The notes beneath the pieces were generated by a model. That model did no database searches and had not been told where the DNA came from. It was given only the letters and a program-made list of their open reading frames with translations. DNA of 43,177 nt, from the NCBI RefSeq assembly GCF_014650895.1, contig NZ_BMVV01000041.1:1-43177 (forward strand), read 5' to 3'. The position numbers and the translations under genes are program-made. How positions within the stretch are numbered: the stretch's first letter is position 1; every line of letters starts with the position of its first letter. This document shows positions 15,207 through 23,871 of the stretch, in pieces. Origin of the DNA: Streptomyces omiyaensis. Its GTDB lineage: Bacteria; Actinomycetota; Actinomycetes; Streptomycetales; Streptomycetaceae.

Positions 15207-15974
15207 ATGGCGGCACAGCGCGACACGGCGGACATCCTGGACTCGGCCCTCCGCGTCCGGGAAGCCGCCCGGAGCGCCACGGCCGGCGCGGCCGGCGTCG
15301 ACACGGTCCTGACGGCCCTGTCGGAGGTGGTGGAGCACGACCACGCCTCCCTCTCCCGGTGGGACCCCCGGCGGCGGCGCCACACCACGCTCGCCGGCAG
15401 CTACCCCGAGGACGCCACGGCCTACATCGAGACCCGCCTCCACCAGGACCCGGTCTTCCCCGTGATGCGCAGCCCCGCCCGGGGCGGGGTGTGGCTCGGG
15501 GACGTCCCCGAGCGGCTCCTCGCCGCCTCGCCGGGCTTCCGGGACGTGCTGTCGCCCCTCGGCGTCGAGGACGGCGTCGCCCAGTGCCTGTTCGCCGCCG
15601 ACGGCCGGTACGTCGGCATGCTGAACGTCAGCGTCCGGCGGCGGCTCCGCACCCCCGACCCGGCGCGCGCCGTCGTCACCCTGCTCACCGAGTCCCTCGC
15701 CGCGGCCGTCGCCTCCTGCCCGGCCCCGCCCGCGGAGGCGGCGGCGCCCGCGCCCGGCCCGGCGGCCGGGCCGGGCGGGCTCTCGCCGCGCGAGCGGGAG
15801 GTCCTTGCCGAGCTGTCGGCCGGACGCACCAACCGGCAGATCGCCGAGCGCCTCTACATCACGCCCCGCACCGTGGGGACGCACGTCGAGCACATCCTGG
15901 CGAAGCTCGACGTCCCCAACCGCGCGGCCGCCGCCGCCCGGGCCGCGGGCTGGGGGATCGAGCCGACCCGCTGA
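15207..15974 (+). CDS. LuxR-family transcriptional regulator with N-terminal sensor domain
   Basis: A 255-aa protein from ATG 15207; the G-rich sequence before it is too close to be a normal ribosome-binding site, so translation may be leaderless. Residues about 1-165 look like a GAF-type or autoinducer-binding sensor (VDTVLTALSEVVEHDHASLS, later GVEDGVAQCLFAADGRYVGM). After an Ala/Pro linker, residues about 190-250 are a LuxR/NarL helix-turn-helix: LSPREREVLAELSAGRTNRQ, IAERLYITPRTVGTHVEHIL. It binds DNA as a dimer; the ligand is unknown. No receiver aspartate pattern or kinase partner is nearby. Confidence 0.9.
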   Translation: MAAQRDTADILDSALRVREAARSATAGAAGVDTVLTALSEVVEHDHASLSRWDPRRRRHTTLAGSYPEDATAYIETRLHQDPVFPVMRSPARGGVWLGDVPERLLAASPGFRDVLSPLGVEDGVAQCLFAADGRYVGMLNVSVRRRLRTPDPARAVVTLLTESLAAAVASCPAPPAEAAAPAPGPAAGPGGLSPREREVLAELSAGRTNRQIAERLYITPRTVGTHVEHILAKLDVPNRAAAAARAAGWGIEPTR

Positions 15975-16107
15975 ACCCCCCGGCCCCGCGGCACCGGATA
16001 CTGGCCGGGACCGAACCGGCCGGGATCGACCCGGCCGGGCACCGGCGGGGTCGGTACCGACGGGGCAAGGCCGGTGGGGCGGTACCGGTGGGAACAGGGG
16101 GCGAACC

Positions 16108-16956
16108 GTGGAGTGGACGCTGTGGGCGGGCGTGGCGGCCGGCCTGCTCATCTCGGTGGTGACCGCGCCCGTGGGGGTCTCGGGCGCCGTCTTCCTGCTC
16201 CCGGTCCACCTCAGCGTCTTCGGCGTGCCGAACCCCGCCGTCACCCCGACGAACCTGCTCTTCAACGTGGTGGCCGGCCCCGGCGCCCTCTGGCGCTACC
16301 GCCGCGACGGTGCCCTCCGCGGCCCGCTGGCCCGGCGGCTCGTCGCCGGCACCGTGCCCGGAGTCGTGGCCGGTGCGGTGATCCGCGTCCACGCCCTGCC
16401 GGGCCCGACCGTCTACCGCCTCCTCATCGCCGGGCTCCTGCTCCCCCTGGGCGTGTGGCTGTGCGTCCGCACCTTCCGCCCCGCCCGCCCGGCGAAAGCG
16501 GCCGCCCGCCCCGCCGAGACCGCCGCCCCCGCCGAGGCCGCCGTCCCCGCCGGGGGCCCAACCCCTGCCGGGGAACCGTCCCCCGCCGGCCTCACCGCCC
16601 TGGCCCTCGCCGTCGGCGTCGTGGGCGGCGTCTACGGCATCGGAGGCGGCTCGCTCATCGGCCCGCTCCTCGTCGCCCGCGGCCTCCCCGTGGCCAGGGT
16701 CGCGCCCGCGGCCCTCGCGACCACCTTCGTCACCTCCGTCGTCGGGGCCGCCGCCTTCGCCGTGCTCTCCCTCACCGGCGCCGGCGACATCGCCCCCGAC
16801 TGGTGGCTGGGCCTGGCCTGCGGCCTCGGCGGTCTCGTCGGCGGCTACCTCGGCGCCCGCCTCCAGCCGCGCCTGCCCGAACGGGCCCTCCGCCTCCTCC
16901 TCGGCGCCCTGGCCACGGCGATCGGCGGCCTCTACGCCGCCCAGGCCCTGGTCTGA
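16108..16956 (+). CDS. TauE/SafE-family membrane permease
   Basis: GTG 16108 after AGGGGG gives 282 aa. The protein is almost entirely hydrophobic: about eight membrane helices in two homologous halves, split by an Ala/Pro/Glu-rich cytoplasmic loop at residues about 130-165. The first half starts with GLLISVVTAPVGVSGAVFLLP and PNPAVTPTNLLFNVVAGPGA, and the second with VGVVGGVYGIGGGSLIGPLL, APAALATTFVTS and GLGGLVGGYLGARL, the repeat signature of TauE/SafE anion exporters (sulfite, sulfoacetate or related acids). The substrate is inferred only at family level. It is convergent with the Sir2 gene. Confidence 0.92.
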   Translation: MEWTLWAGVAAGLLISVVTAPVGVSGAVFLLPVHLSVFGVPNPAVTPTNLLFNVVAGPGALWRYRRDGALRGPLARRLVAGTVPGVVAGAVIRVHALPGPTVYRLLIAGLLLPLGVWLCVRTFRPARPAKAAARPAETAAPAEAAVPAGGPTPAGEPSPAGLTALALAVGVVGGVYGIGGGSLIGPLLVARGLPVARVAPAALATTFVTSVVGAAAFAVLSLTGAGDIAPDWWLGLACGLGGLVGGYLGARLQPRLPERALRLLLGALATAIGGLYAAQALV

Positions 16957-16982
16957 CCACCGGGCCCGCCCGGCGGCCCGCC

Positions 16983-17000
16983 GACGGCCCGCGGGCCGTC
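16983..17000. terminator. 18-bp palindrome between convergent permease and Sir2 genes
   Basis: GACGGCCCGCGGGCCGTC is a perfect palindrome in the 47-base gap between the two stop codons and probably ends both transcripts. Confidence 0.65.
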
Positions 17001-17003
17001 CCG

Positions 17004-17888
17004 TCACCCGGCCCCGACGCCCAGCCGTTCCGCGACGGAACCGAGCGTCTTCCCGAGGGGAAGCCCGACCCGGGCGACGGCCAGCTTGTCCCCGCGCGTC
17101 GGATCCCGGTTCACGATCACCACCGGCGTACCGGCCTGCGCCGCCTGCCGCACGAACCTCAGCCCCGACATCACCGTCAACGACGACCCCAGCACCAGCA
17201 GCGACGCCGCGCCCCGCACCAGCTCCCGGCACCGCTCCACCCGCTCCGCCGGCACGGTCTCGCCGAAGAACACCACGTCCGGCTTGAGCACCCCGCCGCA
17301 CACCACGCACGGCACCACGTGGAACCCCGCCACCTGCTCGTCCGTGAGATCGGCGTCCCCGTCGGGATTGACCGCGGCGGGCACCGGATCGAAGCCGGGG
17401 TTGGCCTCCTCCAGCCGCCGCGCCAGCTCGCGCCGCGCGCTCACGTCCCCGCACTCCAGGCACACCACCCGGTCGAGCCCGCCGTGCAGCTCCACGACCC
17501 CCTCGCTGCCGGCGGCCTGGTGCAGTCCGTCCACGTTCTGCGTGATCACCCCCGCCAGCAGCCCCGCCCGCCCGAACGCCGCCACCGCCCGGTGCCCCTC
17601 GTTCGGCCGCGCCCGTCCGAACGTGCGCCATCCGAGGTGACTGCGCGCCCAGTACCGCCGCCGCGCCCCCGCCCCGCCCGTGAAGTCCTGGTACGTCATC
17701 GGCGTGTGCCGGCTCAGGCTCCCGCCCTCGCCCCGGTAGTCCGGAATCCCCGACTCGGTGGAGATCCCGGCCCCGCTGAGCACCAGCACACCCCCCGCCC
17801 GCACGAGGTCGACGACGGGCTCCGGATCCGTCGTGCCCGGCGGAAGGTCCTCGGCCGGTGTCCAGGTCAGAGTGGGACGCATACGCAT
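17004..17888 (-). CDS. Sir2-family NAD-dependent protein deacylase (sirtuin)
   Basis: Start at ATG 17888 (a second in-frame ATG lies two codons on) gives 294 aa. All sirtuin elements are present: GAGIS at 39-43, GIPDYRG, TQNVDGLH with QNVD at 117-120, the catalytic H135 in ELHGG, the zinc pairs C143/C146 and C194/C197, and GSSL at 234-237. It should remove acyl groups from lysines using NAD+. The classical Y-x-x-R pair for desuccinylase activity cannot be assigned confidently from sequence alone. The gene is divergent from the carboxylesterase, separated by about 200 bases, and convergent with the permease. Confidence 0.95.
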   Translation of the reverse strand: MRMRPTLTWTPAEDLPPGTTDPEPVVDLVRAGGVLVLSGAGISTESGIPDYRGEGGSLSRHTPMTYQDFTGGAGARRRYWARSHLGWRTFGRARPNEGHRAVAAFGRAGLLAGVITQNVDGLHQAAGSEGVVELHGGLDRVVCLECGDVSARRELARRLEEANPGFDPVPAAVNPDGDADLTDEQVAGFHVVPCVVCGGVLKPDVVFFGETVPAERVERCRELVRGAASLLVLGSSLTVMSGLRFVRQAAQAGTPVVIVNRDPTRGDKLAVARVGLPLGKTLGSVAERLGVGAG

Positions 17889-18092
17889 GCGGCCAGCGTA
17901 CGGAAGAACGATCCGGGACGGCGGACGGAGAGCGGCGGACGCCGGTGGCGCCCCGGGGCACCGCTCTTTCACATCGCGGGCGAGTGGATCACGCCCGTTC
18001 CGGTGTTGGACCCGGTGGGCGGCGGCAGGGAGGCTGGGTCCGGCGCGTCGGACCGTCGGCGCGCCGCCCGGGGAGACGCAGGGGGAGTGCTC

Positions 18093-19685
18093 GTGGACGA
18101 CGTGTTCCGGACGACGTGCGGTGAGGTCCGGGGTTTCCGGGCGGCGGACGACGTCGTCGCCGTGCTCGGCGTCCCGTACGCCGCGCCGCCCTTCGGCGCC
18201 GACCGGTTCCGGGCGCCGCAGCCGGCCGCGCCGTGGAGCGGGGTCCGGGACGGTACGCGCTTCGGGCCGGTCGCGCCGCAGTCGGCGGAGCTCCCCGGCG
18301 CGCCCGTCTGGTCGCCCGGCGACGAGGACGTCCTCACGGTCAACGTGTGGACGCCGGCTCCGGACGGCGGTTCCCTGCCCGTGCTCGTCTGGTTCCACGG
18401 CGGCGCCTACGCCTTCGGCTCCTCCGCCCAGCCCGACTTCGACGGTACGGCCCTGGCGCGGGCCGGACTGGTCGTGGTGACGCTCAACCACCGGCTCGGC
18501 TTCGAGGGCTTCGGGCACCTGCCCGGCACCGGCGGCGAGGCCCTCCCCGACAACCGGGGGCTGCTCGACCAGGTGGCGGCCCTGCGCTGGGTGCGGGAGA
18601 ACATCGCCGGTTTCGGCGGGGACCCCGGGAACGTCACCGTCGCCGGCCAGTCCTCGGGCGCCGCCGCCGTGGCCTGCCTGATGGTGACGGACCGGGCCCG
18701 GGGACTGTTCCGCCGCGCGATCGCGCACAGTCCCGCGAGCGTCTTCCACACCCGGGCCGTCGCCGCGGCGACCACCCGCGAGATCGCGGCGGAGGCCGGC
18801 CGCCCCGCCACCCCGGAAGGCCTGGCCTCGGCGCCCCCGGAGGCCCTGGTCGCCGCGGCGGACCGGGTGGTCCAGACGTACCGCGCCGACCCCGCCTCCG
18901 GGTCCCGCCACTACGACCCCTCCCTCTTCGCGCCCGTCCTCGGCGGGGACGCGCTGCCCGTCGACCCCCTCACGGCGCTGGCCGCCGGAGCGGGCCGGGA
19001 CGTCGACCTGCTCGTCTGCCACACCACCGAGGAGTACTGGCTGCTCGACGCCGTCGGCAGCTGCGCCGAGCTCAACACGGATGCCGAACTGACCCGCTTC
19101 GCCGAGGACTTCGGGCTCCCCGCCGAACTGGTCGACGGCTACCGTGCCGCGCGGCCCCACGCCCCGGTCCGCGACGTGTACCTCGCCGTCTTCGGCGACC
19201 TGCTCTTCGGCGAGTTCGGCAACCGGCTCGCCGACGCCCACGCCGAGGCGGGCGGCCGGACGTACCTGTCCCGGTTCGACCGACGGCGCGGGGGCGGCGC
19301 GGGCGGGGACGAGACCGGGGGAGGGAGCGGAGCCGAGGCCGGGAGCGGCAGCCGGGACGGCGGAGGTACGGCGGTCCGGGCCTGGCACTGCGCGGACGTG
19401 CCGTTCGCCTTCGGCAACCACGCCGACCCGCGCCTGTCGTTCCTCATCGGCTGCGCCCCCACCGAGGCGGACCACGGCCTCGCCCGCCGCATGGTCCGCG
19501 CCTGGGCCGGCTTCGCCGCGACCGGCGACCCGGGCTGGGCACCGCTCGGTGCCCCGGACGCGCGGGCCGTCCCCGCCCGGACCGTCCACGTGTGGACCCC
19601 CGAGGACCAGACCCCGGACCGCCTGCCCGCCACCCCGCCGCGCGAGCTGTGGGCGACGGTCGGCTTCCCGGTGCTGCGCCCGTGA
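18093..19685 (+). CDS. Type-B carboxylesterase
   Basis: Two in-frame GTG codons lie at 18087 and 18093; the second is five bases after GGGGGAG and is preferred, giving 530 aa. The order of motifs is that of the carboxylesterase/lipase family: FRAADDVVAVLGVPYAAPPF, EDVLTVNVWTPA, the oxyanion-hole HGGAYAFGS, and the nucleophile S187 in VAGQSSGAAA. The histidine of the triad is probably in the late FAFGNH region. Residues about 395-430 are a Gly/Glu/Ser-rich insertion (GGAGGDETGGGSGAEAG), probably a disordered loop. No signal peptide is seen, so it should be intracellular. It likely hydrolyses small esters, and paralogues often include p-nitrobenzyl esterases. Confidence 0.93.
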   Translation: MDDVFRTTCGEVRGFRAADDVVAVLGVPYAAPPFGADRFRAPQPAAPWSGVRDGTRFGPVAPQSAELPGAPVWSPGDEDVLTVNVWTPAPDGGSLPVLVWFHGGAYAFGSSAQPDFDGTALARAGLVVVTLNHRLGFEGFGHLPGTGGEALPDNRGLLDQVAALRWVRENIAGFGGDPGNVTVAGQSSGAAAVACLMVTDRARGLFRRAIAHSPASVFHTRAVAAATTREIAAEAGRPATPEGLASAPPEALVAAADRVVQTYRADPASGSRHYDPSLFAPVLGGDALPVDPLTALAAGAGRDVDLLVCHTTEEYWLLDAVGSCAELNTDAELTRFAEDFGLPAELVDGYRAARPHAPVRDVYLAVFGDLLFGEFGNRLADAHAEAGGRTYLSRFDRRRGGGAGGDETGGGSGAEAGSGSRDGGGTAVRAWHCADVPFAFGNHADPRLSFLIGCAPTEADHGLARRMVRAWAGFAATGDPGWAPLGAPDARAVPARTVHVWTPEDQTPDRLPATPPRELWATVGFPVLRP

Positions 19686-19738
19686 GACGGACGGTGCGGA
19701 GGGCGTACGCGAGTGCGCGTCCCGCGGCCATGCGGCCC

Positions 19739-20426
19739 TCACCGCTTCCGCTCCGTCCGGTCCGGGGCGCGGGCCCTCCCCACCGCGTCCGGACGGCTCC
19801 CGGCCGAGCCGCCCCGGGCGGACGCGACCGGACGGCGCAGGGCGAGGGCCGCGGGCGGTCCCCGGGTCGGCTTGCCGCCGAGGCGGCCGGCCTCGCCGAT
19901 GAGGAGGCCGCCGAGCGCGCGGAAGACCGCCCGGCCCCGGGCGCGGCGGAGGGCCGCGGAGCCCACCGCCGGGCGGTGGGCGCGGTGGAAGCGTCCGGCG
20001 GTCCGCCGCACCCGCGTCCGGCGGGCGCCCCCTCCGGAGCGGGCCGGTGCAGGGCCGTCAGGAACGCGGCGGCGCGCCCGGCCGCGTCCGGCGCACCGGT
20101 CACGGGTGCGAGGTCGCCCGGAGTGCCCGGAACCCAGGCGGTGACCAGCCGGGGACGCGGGAACCGCTCCGGAGGCTCCCCGGACCGCCGGACCGCCAGG
20201 GCACCGGCACCCGGGTGTGCTCCCTCAGCGGCCGCGCGTCCGCCGCACCGGTCGCCCGCGGCAGCCGTACGGTCGAGCCGTCCCCCAGCCGCCGCAGCCG
20301 GTCGTCCCGGCCGCGCGCTCCGAGCCGCACGGGCAGACCGGCCGGATCGGGATGCTGTTCGCGCGGCGGCTCCCGGACCGGCGCGGCGGTGGTCCCGGCC
20401 CCGGCGGGAGGAGGGACGTCCGTCAT
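19739..20426 (-). pseudogene. Aminoglycoside-phosphotransferase-family gene, frameshifted and deleted
   Basis: Reading leftward from a possible ATG at 20426, three frames each hold part of one APH-fold protein. The first has REQHPDPAGLPVRL and LGDGSTVRLPRA (the N-lobe). The second has VTAWVPGTPGDLAPVTGAPD and AAFLTALHRPAPEGAPAG (hinge and helical part). The third has RARGRAVFRALGGLLIGEAG and LGGKPTRGP (the family's C-terminus). Two frame changes are needed, near 20200 and 19980, and the catalytic loop (HGDLHPGN-like) and metal-binding DWG that should lie between the second and third parts are missing. It cannot encode an active kinase. Homology ends near 19825; the last frame reaches a stop at 19739. 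Confidence 0.8.
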
Positions 20427-20622
20427 GCCGGCCCACCCCGGGGCGCACCGCCGACGGCCGGAGCGCCCGTGCCCGCGGTCCCGTCGTCCTCGCGCACGTC
20501 CTCCGGGAGCCGGGGCGAGGCCAAACGGGTGTGCGCATGTCGGTCGTGCGTGATAGTCACTACATCCACGGGGCGGGACGATCACCGGTCCACCCCGTGC
20601 GAACACGGCAAGGGGTGGGGAC

Positions 20623-21597
20623 ATGGCGTTGCTCAGGGAGCTGGGGAACACGCTGGGACGGCTGACGGGACGGCCCGTCGCGCGCGTCGACGAGGACGCG
20701 GGGGACCCGGAGGCGGGACGCGTCCGCGAGGCCGCGGCGGCGCGCGACTGGGCGGCGGTGCGCGACGTGCTCGACGCGCGGCCCGAGAGCGAGGACCGCA
20801 CGGGCCTGCTCTGGGCGGTGGGCGACGTCGCCGGCGTGGAGGGATGGATCGCCGACGTGGTGGCGGCGGAGCCCGAGGCCCCGCTGCCGCGCCTCGTCGC
20901 GGGCGTCCGGCACATCAGCTGGGCCTGGGAGGCCAGGACCTCCGCAAGCGCCCGGCACGTCTCCCGCGAGCAGTTCCAGGTCTTCCACGAGCGGCTCGCC
21001 GAGGCCGAGACGTGGCTCTACGAGGTCGCCGAGCGCGAACCCGGCTGGACCTCGCCCTGGTACGCCCTCCAGGTCACCGGCCGCGGACTCGAAGTCGGAC
21101 CCGACGTGGCGCGACGCCGCTTCGAGGCCACGGTGCGCCGCGACCCGCACCACCTGGGGGCGCACCAGCAGCGGCTCCAGCAGCTCTGCCGGAAGTGGGG
21201 CGGCTCCCACGAGGAGATGCACGACTTCGCCCACCGGTCGGCCTTCGACGCCCCGGGCGGGACGCTCCTCGGCCAGCTCGTCGCCGTCGCGCACATCGAG
21301 CACTGGCTCCACCTCGACTCCGGAGCGGACGCCCGCTACATCGGGCAGCCGCAGGTGATCGCCTCCCTCCACAGGGCGGCCGACCACTCCGTCCGGCACC
21401 GGGACTTCGTCCCCGGGCGCGGCTCTCTCCAGGTCCTCAACACCTTCGCCATGGCGTTCTCCCTGGCCGGGGACCACACCGCCGCGCGCGAGTTCTTCCT
21501 GGCCACCGAGGGACGGGTCACCGAGTTCCCCTGGTACTACCTCGACGGCGACCCGGTCGCGTCCTACAAGGCGCGCCGCGCGCTCGCCGGACGCTGA
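20623..21597 (+). CDS. Conserved hypothetical helical-repeat (TPR-like) protein
   Basis: A 324-aa soluble protein, ATG 20623 after a G-rich ribosome site. It opens with MALLRELGNTLGRLTGRPVA and then alternates amphipathic helices with the spacing of TPR-like repeats (REAAAARDWAAVRDVLDARP; RRFEATVRRDPHHLGAHQQR; FAMAFSLAGDHTAAREFFLA). Many Trp, His and aromatic residues occur in short blocks (HISWAWEART, HIEHWLHLDSG, EFPWYYLDGDP). No catalytic motif or membrane segment is seen. I recall similar unnamed proteins in other streptomycetes but cannot name a function. It lies upstream of, and in the same direction as, the HSP90-TPR pair, but a 384-base gap separates them. Confidence 0.8.
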   Translation: MALLRELGNTLGRLTGRPVARVDEDAGDPEAGRVREAAAARDWAAVRDVLDARPESEDRTGLLWAVGDVAGVEGWIADVVAAEPEAPLPRLVAGVRHISWAWEARTSASARHVSREQFQVFHERLAEAETWLYEVAEREPGWTSPWYALQVTGRGLEVGPDVARRRFEATVRRDPHHLGAHQQRLQQLCRKWGGSHEEMHDFAHRSAFDAPGGTLLGQLVAVAHIEHWLHLDSGADARYIGQPQVIASLHRAADHSVRHRDFVPGRGSLQVLNTFAMAFSLAGDHTAAREFFLATEGRVTEFPWYYLDGDPVASYKARRALAGR

Positions 21598-21981
21598 GCG
21601 GCGGACGCCGGGGACCGGCGCGCGGGAGGGCGGCGCGGGACCGGTGCTCCCCGACGGCACCTCCGGGCCGGAGCCGGGCGGCGCTCCTCCCGCCTCCGGA
21701 ACCGCCACCGGTCCCGTACGGGTGCGCGCACCCGGCCACCGGTTCCCGCGCCCGTACCCGTACCTGAGCCCGCCCACAGCCTCCCGCGCCCGGCCCCGCC
21801 CCGCCACCGCGTCCGAGGCGCGTCCGCACGGACATCCGTGCCGCCGCCCGGCACCGGGCCCGGCACCGTCCCGCGCCCGCGGGACGCGTAGCGCCCGCAC
21901 CCTCCCCCGATCCGCCCGACCACACACCCCGACCCCGCCCGCGCCCCTCGTGCGCGGGCGCGCACCGAAGGACCGCGCCAG
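21598..21981. other. Intergenic region upstream of the HSP90-TPR operon
   Basis: 384 bases, GC-rich with repeated CGCGCCCG-like words, without a credible gene. It should hold the promoter of the operon. GAAGGA at 21967-21972 is the ribosome-binding site for the GTG at 21982. Confidence 0.4.
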
Positions 21982-23871
21982 GTGTCCCACCCCGATTCCC
22001 CCCAGACGTCGCCGACCTCCCCGACGGACCACACCTTCCAGGTGGATCTGCGCGGCCTCGTCGACCTCCTCTCCCACCACCTCTACTCCAGCCCCCGCGT
22101 CTACCTGCGCGAGCTGCTCCAGAACGCCGTCGACGCCATCACCGCCCGGCAGGCGCTCACGCCCGGCGCGGCCGGCACGATCACCGTGCGCACCGGGGAG
22201 ACGCTGACCGTCACGGACACCGGCATCGGCCTGACCGAGGCCGACGTGCACCGCTTCCTCGCCACCATCGGACGCAGCTCCAAGCGGACCGCCGAGGGCG
22301 TGCTCGACGGCGCGGGACTGGACGCCGCGCGCGGCGAGTTCATCGGGCAGTTCGGCATCGGCCTGCTCGCCTGCTTCGTCGTCGCCGACGAGATCACGGT
22401 GCTGAGCAGGTCCGCCGCCGACCCGGCCGCCCCCACCGTCGAGTGGCGCGGCCACTCCGACGGCCGCTACACCATCCGCACCCTCCCGTCCTCGACGCTC
22501 CCCGAGCCGGGCACCACGGTGAAGCTCGTCCCGCGCGCCGACAACGCCGAGTGGACCGGCCCCCAGCAGGTCGTCGCCCTCGCCCGGCACTACGGCCGGC
22601 TCCTGCGCCACGAGGTGACCGTCGTCGACGCGCGCGGCGACGACCACCGGATCAACGAGGCACCGCCGTGGGAGAGGACGCACCGCTCCCCGCTGGCCAA
22701 GCGCGAGGCGTACACCGCGTACTGCCGCGACCTCTTCGACTTCACCCCGCTCGACACCATCGAGCTCGACCTGCCGGCCGCCGGACTGCGCGGCGTCGCC
22801 TACGTCCTGCCGAACGCCGTCAGCCCCGCCCAGCGCGCCGGCCACCGCGTCCACCTCAAGGGCATGCTCCTCACCGACCAGGCGCCCGAACTGCTCCCCG
22901 AGTGGGCGTTCTTCGTGCGCTGCGTCGTCGACACCACCAGCCTGCGGCCGACCGCCTCCCGCGAGTCGCTGTACGAGGACGGCACGCTCTCGGCCGTACG
23001 GGACGCCCTCGGCGACCGGATCCGCGACTGGCTCACCGGGCTCGCCGCCAGCGACCCCGCCCTCCTCCACCGCTTCATCGACACCCACCACCTCGCGGTC
23101 AAGGCGCTCGCCCGCTACGACGACGAGCTGCTGCGGATCGTGCTGCCCTGGCTGCCGTTCGAGACCACCGACGGCAACGTCACGCTGGAGGAGTTCGCCC
23201 GGACCCACCCGACGCTCCTGGTGACCCGCAGCGTCGAGGAGTTCCGCCAGGTCGCGCCGATCGCCTCGGCCGCCGGACTCGGCGTCGTCAACGGCGGCTA
23301 CACCTACGACCGCGACCTCGTGCACCGACTGCCCGAGATCCGGCCCGGCAGCACCGTCACCGACCTCGACCCGGCCACCGTCACCGCCCACCTCGACGCC
23401 GTCGACCCCGGCGCCGAACTCCGCGCCGCCGCCTTCCTCGCGGTCGCCCGCGAGACGATCGGCGTCCACGACTGCGACGTCGTCCTGCGCGACTTCCAGC
23501 CCGTCACCGCGCCCGCGCTGCTCCTCGACAACCGCGACGCCCGGCACGAGCGGACCCGGTCGAGCCTCGCCGCCGACAGCGACGGCCTGTGGGCCGACAT
23601 CCTCGGCTCCCTCCGGAACGAGACCCCGCGCGCGCAGCTCGTCCTCAACCACCTCAACCCGCTGGTCCGCCAGGCCCTCACCATCGGCGAGCGCGGCCTC
23701 GCCGTCACCACCGCCGAGGCCCTCTACGGCCAGGCGCTGCTCCTCAGCCGCCGCCCGCTGCGGGCGAGCGAGAGCGCCCTGCTCAACCGGGCCTTCATCG
23801 GCCTGCTCACCCACGCCATGCACCACCCCGGCGACGCCGCCCCCGGCTCCGAGCCCCGGAAGGAACTGTAG
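21982..23871 (+). CDS. HSP90-family molecular chaperone-like ATPase
   Basis: GTG 21982 gives 629 aa, the length of bacterial HtpG. The N-terminal GHKL domain is intact: YLRELLQNAVDAI (E44, N48, D51), DTGIGL with D79, and GQFGIG at 122-127. The middle domain keeps the loop with the ATP-stimulating arginine, in RPTASRESLYEDG, equivalent to NVSRE in E. coli HtpG. The C-terminal 200 residues, with ALLLDNRDARHE and LVLNHLNPLVRQAL, fit the dimerisation domain. It should act as an ATP-driven chaperone dimer in the cytoplasm. The sequence diverges from housekeeping HtpG in the loops. The next gene's ATG directly follows its TAG stop, so the TPR protein is probably translationally coupled. It ends SEPRKEL, not the eukaryotic MEEVD. 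Confidence 0.93.
   Translation: MSHPDSPQTSPTSPTDHTFQVDLRGLVDLLSHHLYSSPRVYLRELLQNAVDAITARQALTPGAAGTITVRTGETLTVTDTGIGLTEADVHRFLATIGRSSKRTAEGVLDGAGLDAARGEFIGQFGIGLLACFVVADEITVLSRSAADPAAPTVEWRGHSDGRYTIRTLPSSTLPEPGTTVKLVPRADNAEWTGPQQVVALARHYGRLLRHEVTVVDARGDDHRINEAPPWERTHRSPLAKREAYTAYCRDLFDFTPLDTIELDLPAAGLRGVAYVLPNAVSPAQRAGHRVHLKGMLLTDQAPELLPEWAFFVRCVVDTTSLRPTASRESLYEDGTLSAVRDALGDRIRDWLTGLAASDPALLHRFIDTHHLAVKALARYDDELLRIVLPWLPFETTDGNVTLEEFARTHPTLLVTRSVEEFRQVAPIASAAGLGVVNGGYTYDRDLVHRLPEIRPGSTVTDLDPATVTAHLDAVDPGAELRAAAFLAVARETIGVHDCDVVLRDFQPVTAPALLLDNRDARHERTRSSLAADSDGLWADILGSLRNETPRAQLVLNHLNPLVRQALTIGERGLAVTTAEALYGQALLLSRRPLRASESALLNRAFIGLLTHAMHHPGDAAPGSEPRKEL

Noticed and set aside
13084..15216. 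Minus-strand open frame of about 710 codons opposite the amidohydrolase
   Set aside because: No family motif; the opposite strand carries the intact metal-binding amidohydrolase.
16074..18086. Upstream extension of the esterase frame
   Set aside because: It overlaps the permease and Sir2 genes and reads as Arg/Pro-rich sequence; the esterase starts at the GTG behind GGGGGAG (18093).
21982..23871. Housekeeping htpG
   Set aside because: The protein has the HSP90 plan, but its loops and its coupling to a TPR gene differ from the usual stand-alone htpG; I therefore give no gene symbol.
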